Positions 1 through 5,370 of a DNA stretch of 19,288 nt are shown piece by piece. Made by a program: the position numbers and the translations under genes. The notes under the pieces are model-generated. The model was given only the letters and a program-made list of their open reading frames with translations. It ran no database searches and had not been told where the DNA came from. Numbering within the stretch: the stretch's first letter is position 1; each line of letters opens with the position of its first letter. The DNA is from an uncultured Gammaproteobacteria bacterium (GTDB taxonomy: Bacteria > Pseudomonadota > Gammaproteobacteria > Chromatiales > Chromatiaceae). Location of the stretch: NCBI GenBank assembly GCA_937926265.1, contig CALAZS010000144.1, positions 1-19,288 on the forward strand. Direction: 5' to 3'.

Positions 1-1
1 G

Positions 2-430
2 AGTAGGGCGATGGCTTGGGTACATGCCGATCAATCGAAGTCGAGAAAGGCGATTGGTGTACCGTTAAACCAAACAGCCATGCAGGTAATCGATAAACAG
101 TTCGGGCAACATGACGAATATGTTTTTACCTACGCTGGCAAACCGGTAAAACGGACCAATACCCGAGCCTGGGTCAAAGCTTTGCGACGGGCTGGAATTG
201 ATAACTTTCGCTGGCATGATCTTCGTCACACCTGGGCCAGTTGGCACGTTCAAAGTGGTACCAGCCTCCAAGAGCTGCAAGAACTTGGTGGTTGGGCAAG
301 TTTGGACATGGTACTGCGCTATGCCCACTTAGCTTCTGACCATTTAAAGTCGGCTGCTTCCAGATTGGATGGCACAATTTTGTCACAGTCTGAAAACAAA
401 AACGGCCTACGATTGATCGTAAGCCGTTGA
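2..430 (+). CDS. Tyrosine recombinase (phage-type integrase), C-terminal part
   Basis: This is the C-terminal half of a tyrosine recombinase that cuts and rejoins DNA at an attachment site. The frame is open to the left edge (codons before the ATG at 11 read S-R-A), so the gene begins outside the window and the ATG at 11 is internal. Visible catalytic-domain motifs are the H-x-L-R-H box (WHDLRHTWAS), a GGW segment where the second His/Trp of the active site lies, and the nucleophile Tyr in LRYAHLA. The N-terminal arm-binding and core-binding domains and the first catalytic Arg are not in view. The gene ends seven bases before the CCA end of a tRNA-Asn gene on the other strand. This is the arrangement seen when an element has integrated into a tRNA 3' end. 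Its last eight or so codons lie in a near-perfect palindrome. Family is clear; whether the complete gene is functional cannot be judged. Confidence 0.85.
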   Translation, partial: SRAMAWVHADQSKSRKAIGVPLNQTAMQVIDKQFGQHDEYVFTYAGKPVKRTNTRAWVKALRRAGIDNFRWHDLRHTWASWHVQSGTSLQELQELGGWASLDMVLRYAHLASDHLKSAASRLDGTILSQSENKNGLRLIVSR

Positions 431-436
431 TTTTTA
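401..436. terminator. Bidirectional terminator between integrase and tRNA-Asn
   Basis: A 28-base inverted repeat (401-428) has arms AACGGCCTACGAT and ATCGTAAGCCGTT with one mismatch. It is followed by a T-rich run on the plus strand (GATTTTTAT) and, read on the minus strand, by TTTGTTTTC just past the tRNA. It can therefore stop both the integrase transcript and the tRNA-Asn transcript. Confidence 0.7.
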
Positions 437-512
437 TGGCTCCCCGACCTGGGCTCGAACCAGGGACAAACGGATTAACAGTCCGCTGCTCTACCAACTG
501 AGCTATCGGGGA
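437..512 (-). tRNA. tRNA-Asn (anticodon GTT)
   Basis: On the minus strand 76 bases fold as a complete cloverleaf. The 7-bp acceptor stem is TCCCCGA/TCGGGGA, with a D-arm containing AGCTCAGTTGGTAGAGC, anticodon loop CTGTTAA with GTT at 479-477, a T-arm with GGTTCGAGCC, discriminator G and an encoded CCA (437-439). GTT reads Asn codons. The 3' end faces the integrase gene, so the 3' half of this gene is the probable attachment site of a neighbouring element. Confidence 0.97.
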
Positions 513-524
513 ATGAAGCCGCGT

Positions 525-552
525 ATATTACCTTTCATGACAATTATGTCAA
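525..552 (-). promoter_or_regulatory. sigma70 promoter of tRNA-Asn
   Basis: On the minus strand a perfect -35 box TTGACA (552-547) is followed after 16 bases by TAATAT (530-525). The tRNA 5' end is at 512, so transcription would start only a few bases upstream of the mature end. The discriminator after the -10 is GC-rich (ACGCGGC), as in growth-rate-controlled stable RNA promoters. Confidence 0.75.
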
Positions 553-562
553 TACCAAAAAG

Positions 563-590
563 CCCAAAAAACAGCCAGTTGTCAGCTGGC
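563..590 (-). terminator. Terminator of the aspartate aminotransferase gene
   Basis: Just past the stop codon, the minus strand reads GCCAG, a 7-base loop, CTGGC and then TGTTTTTTGGGCTTTTT. This is a short GC-rich hairpin with a T run, typical of a Rho-independent terminator. Confidence 0.6.
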
Positions 591-1766
591 AAACTGTTCA
601 ATTCTGTTTAGTGCTTCAGTCAGGTTTTCCATGCTGGTGGCAATTGAAATACGCATATGACCGGGTGATCCAAAAGCGGTGCCAGGAACAACTGCGACAC
701 CTGCCTCTTCGATGAGTTTTTCGGCCAGATCCAGATCTGAGTTAATGCCATCAGTTTTATCGATTAAAGAAGTGATATCGGGGAATACATAGAAAGTACC
801 GTCAGCTGGCAGGCATTCAATGCCCGGAATTTTATTGAGACGGTTGACCACGTAGTCATGTCTTTCTTTAAAGGACTTGAGCATCTCGGCAATGCAGTCC
901 TGCGGTCCATTCAAGGCAGCTTCGGCCGCAGCCTGTGAGATAGAGCAGGGGTTGGAAGTGCTTTGTGACTGCACTTTTTTCATTGCCTTGATGATCTCAG
1001 CTGGTCCGCCTGCATATCCAATACGCCAGCCTGTCATTGAATAGGCTTTGGAAACCCCGTTTAGTACCAATGTACGGTCGTATAACTCCGGGTTGGTGTT
1101 CAAAATATTGATAAATGGTTTTTCAGTCCACAGAATGTGTTCATACATATCATCTGTGGCAATAAGAATGCGCGGGAATTCATTGAGTACTTCAGCAAGT
1201 GCTTTAAGCTCATCCTCGGTGTAAGCCATGCCGGTTGGGTTAGAGGGGCTGTTTAAAACAAACAGACGGGTGTTTTCATTAATTAATCCACGTAACTGTC
1301 CTGCATTGATTTTAAAGTTCTGGCTGGCATTTGCCTTAGCGATAACTGGTACGCCACCTGCTAGTATGACCATATCGGGGTAGGACACCCAGTAAGGGGC
1401 GGGGATAATAACTTCATCACCATCATCTAGTACTGCCTGGGCAAGATTGTAAAAGCTCTGTTTACCACCGGATGAAACCAGGATCTGATCGGCATTGTAA
1501 TCAAGACCATTATCGCGTTTGTACTTATCGATAATGGCTTGTTTTAACGAAGCAGTGCCATCGACAGGCGTGTATTTTGTTTTACCTTCATTAATAGCGG
1601 TAATGGCAGCCTGTTTAATATGCTGCGGCGTATCAAAGTCCGGCTCGCCTGCACCAAGACCGATAACGTCCTGGCCCGCGGCACGTAATTCAGCTGCGCG
1701 TGCTGTAATGGCAAGTGTCGGAGAAGGTTTAACGGATTTAACCCTGTTTGAAAGTTTATGCGTCAT
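582..1766 (-). CDS. aspC: Aspartate aminotransferase (class I, PLP-dependent)
   Basis: The predicted protein transfers the amino group between aspartate and 2-oxoglutarate (oxaloacetate and glutamate as partners), using pyridoxal phosphate in the cytoplasm. The 394-residue length is that of the bacterial AspB/AspC-type subgroup. Visible motifs are GLGAGEPDFDTP (about 37-48), YTPVDG (65-70), the SPSNPTG substrate loop (about 173-179), the DDMYEH cofactor segment (205-210) and the Schiff-base lysine K240 in GVSKAYSMTGWRIGYAGG, with the carboxylate-binding Arg at the far C-terminal end. The ATG at 1766 has only a weak CAGG ribosome site. A perfect TATAAT lies about 40 bases upstream. It stands alone between tRNA-Asn and the divergent uvrB. 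The family is certain. Exact substrate preference (aspartate versus prephenate or other acceptors) cannot be read from the sequence. Confidence 0.93.
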   Translation of the reverse strand: MTHKLSNRVKSVKPSPTLAITARAAELRAAGQDVIGLGAGEPDFDTPQHIKQAAITAINEGKTKYTPVDGTASLKQAIIDKYKRDNGLDYNADQILVSSGGKQSFYNLAQAVLDDGDEVIIPAPYWVSYPDMVILAGGVPVIAKANASQNFKINAGQLRGLINENTRLFVLNSPSNPTGMAYTEDELKALAEVLNEFPRILIATDDMYEHILWTEKPFINILNTNPELYDRTLVLNGVSKAYSMTGWRIGYAGGPAEIIKAMKKVQSQSTSNPCSISQAAAEAALNGPQDCIAEMLKSFKERHDYVVNRLNKIPGIECLPADGTFYVFPDITSLIDKTDGINSDLDLAEKLIEEAGVAVVPGTAFGSPGHMRISIATSMENLTEALNRIEQFAS

Positions 1767-1804
1767 GCCTGTTCACTGATGTCTGGTTGGTTTTTCAAGA
1801 AAGT

Positions 1805-1810
1805 ATTATA
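1805..1810 (-). promoter_or_regulatory. -10 box (TATAAT) upstream of the aminotransferase gene
   Basis: A perfect TATAAT on the minus strand lies 39 bases before the start codon at 1766. No good -35 hexamer is visible at 16-18 bases, so an activator may be needed or the match may be chance. Confidence 0.35.
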
Positions 1811-1879
1811 TTAACAAATCTGATTCTAACCCAGGCTTGGCAAGAGTAAATTGATATTTTCCATTAGCCGCTAATTTAA

Positions 1880-1895
1880 CTGTTTTACTAAACCT
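1880..1895 (+). promoter_or_regulatory. Degenerate LexA-like half site before uvrB
   Basis: AACTGTTTTACTAAACC overlaps the uvrB leader. It has a CTGT half (1880-1883), an 8-base spacer and ACCT where the gammaproteobacterial LexA consensus has ACAG. The left half and T-rich spacer resemble the SOS box of Escherichia coli uvrB, but the right half is poor, so SOS control is only a possibility. Confidence 0.25.
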
Positions 1896-1896
1896 T

Positions 1897-3897
1897 ATGT
1901 CAGTCAAACCCTTTGAAATCGCTTCAAATTATAAACCTTCGGGTGACCAGCCTAAAGCCATCGCGCAGCTGGTTGAGGGGTTGAATGACGGAGAGGCAGG
2001 AATGACTTTGTTAGGTGTGACCGGTTCGGGTAAAACCTTCACTGTGGCTAATGTCATTGAGAAAACCCAACGCCCAGCATTGATATTAGCCCACAACAAA
2101 ACTCTGGCAGCCCAGCTTTACGGCGAGATGAAGGAGTTTTTTCCGAATAACTCCGTTGAATATTTTGTTTCCTATTACGATTATTATCAACCCGAGGCTT
2201 ATGTGCCAGCTTCGGATACTTTTATTGAGAAAGATGCTTCGATCAATGAGCATATCGAGCAAATGCGCCTGTCGGCCACAAAGGCAATGCTGGAACGTGG
2301 CGATGCCATTATAGTTGCCACGGTATCGTGTATTTTTGGTCTGGGTGATCCTCGCTCATACTTGCAAATGGTGCTGCATCTCAGTCGCGGCGATGCCATT
2401 GACCAGCGCACCATGCTGCGTCGTCTGGCCGAACTTCAGTATACCCGTAACGATACCGAACTGCATCGTGCCACTTACCGTGTCCGGGGAGAAGTAATCG
2501 ATATCTTCCCGGCAGAATCCGATGGCGAGGCAGTCAGGGTAGAGCTTTTTGATGATGAAATAGAAAATATTACTGCGTTCGATCCCTTAACCGGTGAAAC
2601 ACTGCGCCGCCTGCCACGGTTTACCATTTTTCCCAAGTCACACTATGTGACACCCCGCGAGACTATTCTGGAAGCCATCGACAAGATCAAGGAAGAGCTG
2701 CGCGAGCGCCTTGAGCAGTTATATGAAGTAAATAAGCTGGTAGAAGCACAGCGTATTCAGCAAAGAGTGCAGTTTGACCTGGAGATGATGCAGGAACTTG
2801 GTTACTGCTCCGGTATTGAAAATTACTCACGTTACTTGTCTGGCCGCGAACCAGGGGAGCCACCACCTACATTATTTGACTACCTGCCAGACAATGCTTT
2901 GCTGGTGATTGACGAATCCCATGTGACTGTTCCACAGATTGGAGCGATGTACAGGGGAGATCGTTCACGCAAGGAAACCCTGGTTGAATATGGTTTTCGT
3001 TTGCCTTCTGCGCTTGATAACAGACCAATGCGCTTCGAAGAGTTCGAGGTGCGTTCACCTCAAACCATTTATGTATCGGCAACCCCGCGTGATTATGAAA
3101 AAGAACATTCCGGGGCTATTGTTGAACAGGTGGTCAGGCCAACCGGTTTAATTGACCCGGAAATAGAGGTGCGTCCGGCGTCAACCCAGGTTGATGACCT
3201 GCTTTCTGAAATCAACCTGACTGTTGCCAAGGAAGAAAGGGTTCTGGTTACCACGCTTACCAAGCGTATGGCAGAGGATCTCACAGAATATTTGATGGAA
3301 CATGATGTTCGGGTGCGCTACTTGCATTCGGATATTGATACAGTTGAACGCGTTGAGATTATTCGAGACCTGAGGCTTGGGGAATTTGATGTGCTGGTTG
3401 GTATTAACCTGCTGCGTGAAGGCCTGGATATGCCCGAGGTTTCGCTGGTGGCGATTCTTGATGCCGACAAGGAAGGTTTTCTCAGGTCCGAAAGTTCATT
3501 GATACAGACCATTGGCAGGGCGGCAAGGAATGCGGCAGGTAAAGCCATTCTGTATGCAGACCGTGTCACAGGTTCCATGCAACGTGCCATGGATGAAACC
3601 AAGCGCCGTCGTGATAAACAGATTGCCCACAACCAGGAACATGGCATAACGCCAAAAACAGTCAAAAAGTCTGTGACCGATATTATGGAAGGCGCATACC
3701 CTGGTGGCAGCAAAGGCATGAAGAAGGTTGGCCAGGTCGCAGAAGAAAAAGCCAGTTACGCTAAAATGTCTCCGAAAGAAATGGGCAAGTACCTCGAGCA
3801 GCTTGAAGAGCAGATGTATCATCATGCCCGTGAACTGGAATTTGAGGAAGCTGCTGCGGTCAGGGATCAGATTGAAAAAATTAAAAAATCAATGTGA
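1897..3897 (+). CDS. uvrB: UvrABC excision nuclease subunit B
   Basis: UvrB is the damage-verifying helicase-like subunit of nucleotide excision repair. It is loaded by UvrA, opens the DNA at the lesion with a beta-hairpin and then recruits UvrC for incision. The 666 residues match the family length. Seen in order: Walker A GVTGSGKT (40-47), motif Ia AHNKTLAAQL, the beta-hairpin region with YYDYYQPEAYVP (about 94-105), Walker B/DEAD-like LLVIDESH, the motif V-VI region containing GINLLREGLDMPE and QTIGRAARN, and a C-terminal UVR domain (about 627-661) that contacts UvrC. No clear Shine-Dalgarno sequence precedes the ATG at 1897, but the MSVKPFEIASNYKPSGDQPKA start fits homologues. It is monocistronic as far as can be seen, and complete with no missing motif. 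Confidence 0.98.
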   Translation: MSVKPFEIASNYKPSGDQPKAIAQLVEGLNDGEAGMTLLGVTGSGKTFTVANVIEKTQRPALILAHNKTLAAQLYGEMKEFFPNNSVEYFVSYYDYYQPEAYVPASDTFIEKDASINEHIEQMRLSATKAMLERGDAIIVATVSCIFGLGDPRSYLQMVLHLSRGDAIDQRTMLRRLAELQYTRNDTELHRATYRVRGEVIDIFPAESDGEAVRVELFDDEIENITAFDPLTGETLRRLPRFTIFPKSHYVTPRETILEAIDKIKEELRERLEQLYEVNKLVEAQRIQQRVQFDLEMMQELGYCSGIENYSRYLSGREPGEPPPTLFDYLPDNALLVIDESHVTVPQIGAMYRGDRSRKETLVEYGFRLPSALDNRPMRFEEFEVRSPQTIYVSATPRDYEKEHSGAIVEQVVRPTGLIDPEIEVRPASTQVDDLLSEINLTVAKEERVLVTTLTKRMAEDLTEYLMEHDVRVRYLHSDIDTVERVEIIRDLRLGEFDVLVGINLLREGLDMPEVSLVAILDADKEGFLRSESSLIQTIGRAARNAAGKAILYADRVTGSMQRAMDETKRRRDKQIAHNQEHGITPKTVKKSVTDIMEGAYPGGSKGMKKVGQVAEEKASYAKMSPKEMGKYLEQLEEQMYHHARELEFEEAAAVRDQIEKIKKSM

Positions 3898-3904
3898 TTT
3901 TCCA

Positions 3905-3934
3905 GTCACATATCTTCAGGTCACATATCTTCAG
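3905..3934. repeat. Two tandem copies of a 15-bp unit after uvrB
   Basis: The unit GTCACATATCTTCAG occurs twice in direct succession (3905-3919 and 3920-3934) without a mismatch. The first copy also pairs with the uvrB stop region (ATGTGA at 3892-3897 against TCACAT at 3906-3911). The stop codon of the minus-strand small frame at 3931 lies in the second copy. Confidence 0.8.
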
Positions 3935-4059
3935 GTAAGTGTTGTTATATTCAATTTTCCGTGTATAGCTGAACGAAAACCCGAACGTGACCCTGTGCTC
4001 TGGATCCGCCAGGGAGAACCATACACAAACCAGCATAAAGTTTGCGCCGCCCGGTTCAT
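3931..4059 (-). CDS. Small protein with NRAAxTxxWFxYG motif (copy A), 42 aa
   Basis: I do not recognise this protein. The minus-strand frame from the ATG at 4059 to TGA at 3931 encodes 42 residues starting MNRAAQTLCWFVYGSPW. An upstream in-frame ATG at 4104, inside a palindrome, would give 57 residues. The segment N-R-A-A-x-T-x-x-W-F-x-Y-G is shared at the same spacing with the frame at 5006-5131. The codons for N, R, A and A differ only in their third bases between the two (aac cgg gcg gcg versus aat cgt gcc gcc), which is the pattern of selection on protein. Against it: AAGG directly abuts the 4059 ATG, too close for a normal ribosome site, and a plus-strand frame is also open here. It lies downstream of the 39-residue membrane peptide on the same strand and might share its transcript. 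Function unknown. Confidence 0.35.
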   Translation of the reverse strand: MNRAAQTLCWFVYGSPWRIQSTGSRSGFRSAIHGKLNITTLT

Positions 4060-4096
4060 CCTTTTTCTGCGTTGGCTGTCAATAATGTAGCGTTCT

Positions 4097-4112
4097 CTTA
4101 ACATATGTTAAG
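4097..4112. repeat. Perfect 16-bp palindrome, operator-like
   Basis: CTTAACATATGTTAAG is an uninterrupted perfect palindrome, AT-rich and without a loop. It resembles a dimeric-repressor operator (MarR or TetR style) more than a transcript hairpin. It contains the upstream ATG (4104-4102, minus) of small frame A. Confidence 0.55.
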
Positions 4113-4131
4113 TATTTGCCGAGAAAGCTAA

Positions 4132-4151
4132 AGATGCTGTGAAAAGCATCT
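4132..4151 (-). terminator. Hairpin, possible weak terminator
   Basis: Arms AGATGCT and AGCATCT enclose a 6-base loop. Read on the minus strand it is followed by TTAGCTTTCT, a broken T run. It lies after the stop codon of the 39-residue membrane peptide, so it could attenuate or end that transcript. Confidence 0.4.
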
Positions 4152-4229
4152 CAATTCGTATAATTTGTGCTATAGGAGGGGCGACTCAGATTTTGAATCG
4201 TCAGTGTGGATCAGAAAAATACCGGTCAA

Positions 4230-4349
4230 TCAGAGGCTATGAATCAATAGTCCAAGTGAGACAATAGCCACCATTTCCAGCGTGATTAAAACAAAATCAA
4301 CAATTGGAGTTCGGTGTAAAATAATATCTTTAGCTGTTTGATATGACAT
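4230..4349 (-). CDS. Small single-span membrane protein, 39 aa
   Basis: I do not recognise this protein. The frame from ATG 4349 to TGA 4230 encodes 39 residues. The first fourteen are polar (MSYQTAKDIILHRT), followed by a hydrophobic stretch of about 22 residues (PIVDFVLITLEMVAIVSLGL) that could form one membrane helix. Such small membrane proteins often modulate a larger membrane partner, but nothing here names one. A near-consensus promoter TTGACA-N16-TATCAT sits on the same strand and would start transcription about 27 bases before the ATG. The ribosome site is modest (GGA six bases before ATG). A hairpin lies 80 bases past the stop. Alternatives are a decayed remnant of a longer membrane protein, or a regulatory RNA that is open by chance. 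Confidence 0.45.
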   Translation of the reverse strand: MSYQTAKDIILHRTPIVDFVLITLEMVAIVSLGLLIHSL

Positions 4350-4382
4350 CCTTAATCCGTCTATATTGACAACGTATATACA

Positions 4383-4410
4383 ATGATAGTGCATTATTGA
4401 TTATTGTCAA
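4383..4410 (-). promoter_or_regulatory. sigma70 promoter before the 39-aa membrane peptide
   Basis: The minus strand has a perfect -35 TTGACA (4410-4405), a 16-base spacer and TATCAT (4388-4383), five of six bases matching TATAAT. Predicted start near 4376. The only downstream gene candidate on this strand is the small frame starting at 4349. Confidence 0.6.
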
Positions 4411-4494
4411 CACATTGATATTAATGTTTTTGAATTGGATTTGAATTTATTTCCTTTTAAAACCATGGGCTTAACAATATTTGTGGCTTAGCTG

Positions 4495-4522
4495 TTGGGC
4501 TTTTGTAATAATAAAGTAATAT
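4495..4522 (+). promoter_or_regulatory. Possible promoter of the CBS-domain gene
   Basis: TTGGGC (4495-4500), 16 bases, TAATAT (4517-4522) ends 35 bases before the start codon. The -10 box overlaps one arm of an inverted repeat, GTAATA (4516-4521) and TATTAC (4533-4538), which could be an operator. Confidence 0.35.
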
Positions 4523-4557
4523 TTTACGGAATTATTACAGGCTGGACTGTCACTTAA

Positions 4558-4974
4558 ATGATCATTTCCAATGTCTCCAAACTGGTTGAAGGAAAAAAGC
4601 TTCCAAAAATCACTCCTATTTCAACGGTCAAAAATGCCTGCAAAATGATGGCTGAATATAACTCCCGGGCATTAGTTGTGCTTAATAAAAAACAACTTGT
4701 CGGCGTTATAAGTGAAAGAGACGTGGTGCGTAAATGCGTTGCCAAGGGACTTGATGTCAGGGAAACCAAGGTTGCCGACATTATGACATCAGGGATTCAG
4801 GTGGTTAATGCCGGCGACGGCCTGGCCAGGGCAATTGAAATCATGCAACAGGGCAAGTTTCATCATGTTCCGGTCATAGATGGAGAAAATATACTGGGTT
4901 TGATTTCAAGTGATGATATTCCTGATGAATACCGAATGCTGTTGGAACGCTTCAAGGAAATGAAAAAAGCTTGA
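4558..4974 (+). CDS. Two-CBS-domain regulatory protein
   Basis: The 138-residue protein consists almost wholly of a tandem pair of CBS domains (a Bateman module, about residues 17-62 and 73-125). Such modules bind adenine nucleotides and report energy state or other ligands to partner proteins. Typical CBS features are the AVKNACKMMAEY-like helix followed by ALVVLNKKQLVGVISERDVVRK in the first domain. The second has VADIMTS, LARAIEIMQQGKFHHVPVID and ILGLISSDDI. No enzymatic or DNA-binding domain is attached, so it probably acts in trans. The ATG at 4558 has no strong ribosome site (GGCTGGACTG upstream). It is monocistronic, flanked by small minus-strand frames on both sides. Partner and ligand unknown. 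Confidence 0.88.
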   Translation: MIISNVSKLVEGKKLPKITPISTVKNACKMMAEYNSRALVVLNKKQLVGVISERDVVRKCVAKGLDVRETKVADIMTSGIQVVNAGDGLARAIEIMQQGKFHHVPVIDGENILGLISSDDIPDEYRMLLERFKEMKKA

Positions 4975-5005
4975 AAAGTTTTCAATGACCAAAAAGGCTA
5001 TGTTT

Positions 5006-5131
5006 TTAGCTGGTTTGCTTGTTAAACCGCATTTGGAAATGCCTGCCATATAGAAACCACGCAATCGTGCCGGCGGCACGATTCAAACTTTCCGTTTCCA
5101 GTAAATCAAAAAAAGTCTGATGTTTTTTCAT
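5006..5131 (-). CDS. Small protein with NRAAxTxxWFxYG motif (copy B), 41 aa
   Basis: I do not recognise this protein. The frame from ATG 5131 to TAA 5006 encodes 41 residues with an acidic N-terminal part (DLLETE), then NRAAGTIAWFLYG and a basic tail (RHFQMRFNKQTS). The 13-residue block matches the frame at 3931-4059 at nine positions, plus L/I and V/L exchanges. Upstream are a fair ribosome site (TGGAAACTCAC before ATG), a -10-like CATAGT at 5163-5158, and a perfect CRP-type palindrome centred at 5192.5, about 61 bases before the ATG. Those spacings fit an activated class II promoter. A 21-bp palindrome (5063-5083) lies inside the frame and overlaps the N-R-A-A-G-T-I codons, so the transcript could also be structured. 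An alternative is a regulatory RNA. Function unknown. Confidence 0.5.
   Translation of the reverse strand: MKKHQTFFDLLETESLNRAAGTIAWFLYGRHFQMRFNKQTS
5063..5083. repeat. 21-bp perfect inverted repeat within small frame B
   Basis: Arms AATCGTGCCG and CGGCACGATT flank a single central base. The repeat lies over the NRAAGTI codons of the small frame. No T run follows on either strand, so it is not a clear terminator. It may be an RNA hairpin, an operator, or a codon coincidence. Confidence 0.5.
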
Positions 5132-5157
5132 GTGAGTTTCCAGTCCAAGGGATACGA

Positions 5158-5200
5158 ACTATGAACCTTTTATTATTAAGGTTCTGTGATGCGAATCACA
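5158..5200 (-). promoter_or_regulatory. CRP-type site and class II-like promoter
   Basis: TGTGAT-GCGA-ATCACA (5185-5200) is a perfect 6-4-6 palindrome matching the CRP consensus TGTGA-N6-TCACA. On the minus strand the hexamer CATAGT (5163-5158, four of six to TATAAT) begins 29 bases past the site's centre. This is the position expected when the activator is centred at -41.5. Between them is a second inverted repeat, GAACCTT (5163-5169) and AAGGTTC (5178-5184). The downstream gene would be small frame B at 5131. A CRP- or Vfr-like protein fits better than FNR, which prefers TTGAT halves. Confidence 0.6.
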
Positions 5201-5230
5201 AAAACACACCGGCGGTAATTTCTTTCATGC

Positions 5231-5258
5231 AAAAAAAACCCAGCATGAGCTGGGTTTT
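5231..5258. terminator. Bidirectional terminator after tRNA-Val
   Basis: AAACCCAGC-ATGA-GCTGGGTTT is a perfect 9-bp stem. On the minus strand it is followed by TTTTTTTT and on the plus strand by TTTTTG. It ends the phaE-phaC-tRNA-Val transcript from the right and can stop rightward transcription from the CBS side. Confidence 0.88.
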
Positions 5259-5267
5259 TGTTTTATC

Positions 5268-5344
5268 TGGTAGTCGCGAGTGGATTCGAACCACCGACTT
5301 CCACCATGTCAAGGTGACACTCTAACCAACTGAGTTACGCGACT
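5268..5344 (-). tRNA. tRNA-Val (anticodon GAC)
   Basis: A 77-base cloverleaf on the minus strand has acceptor stem AGTCGCG/CGCGACT, D-arm with ACTCAGTTGGTTAGAGT, anticodon stem-loop TCACC-TTGACAT-GGTGG with GAC, T-arm GGTGG-TTCGAAT-CCACT, discriminator A and encoded CCA. The anticodon and T-arms closely resemble enterobacterial tRNA-Val(GAC). It begins 26 bases after the phaC stop with no room for a good promoter, so it may be processed from the phaEC transcript. Confidence 0.95.
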
Positions 5345-5370
5345 TTAAAAGAACGCGAAATATATCACTC

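Noticed and set aside
174..497. Minus-strand frame across tRNA-Asn and the integrase
   Set aside because: It runs through a complete tRNA and antisense to the integrase, with no ribosome site or recognisable product.
3318..3719. 133-codon minus-strand frame inside uvrB
   Set aside because: Antisense shadow of the conserved helicase region; no ribosome site and no recognisable domain.
3893..3910. TGTGA...TCACA around the uvrB stop as a CRP site
   Set aside because: The half-sites are separated by eight bases rather than six, and one half is the coding end of uvrB. No promoter lies next to it.
3728..4090. Plus-strand open frame of 120 codons running from inside uvrB to 4090
   Set aside because: It overlaps about 170 bases of the certain uvrB in another frame, has no ribosome site, and its part beyond uvrB shows no similarity to the corresponding strand at the second NRAA locus. 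Treated as a shadow, though it competes with small frame A.
4971..4985. TTGAAAAGTTTTCAA at the end of the CBS gene as a terminator
   Set aside because: It is a 15-bp palindrome without a usable loop, AT-only in its stem and without a T run. The first convincing stop signal rightward is at 5231-5258.
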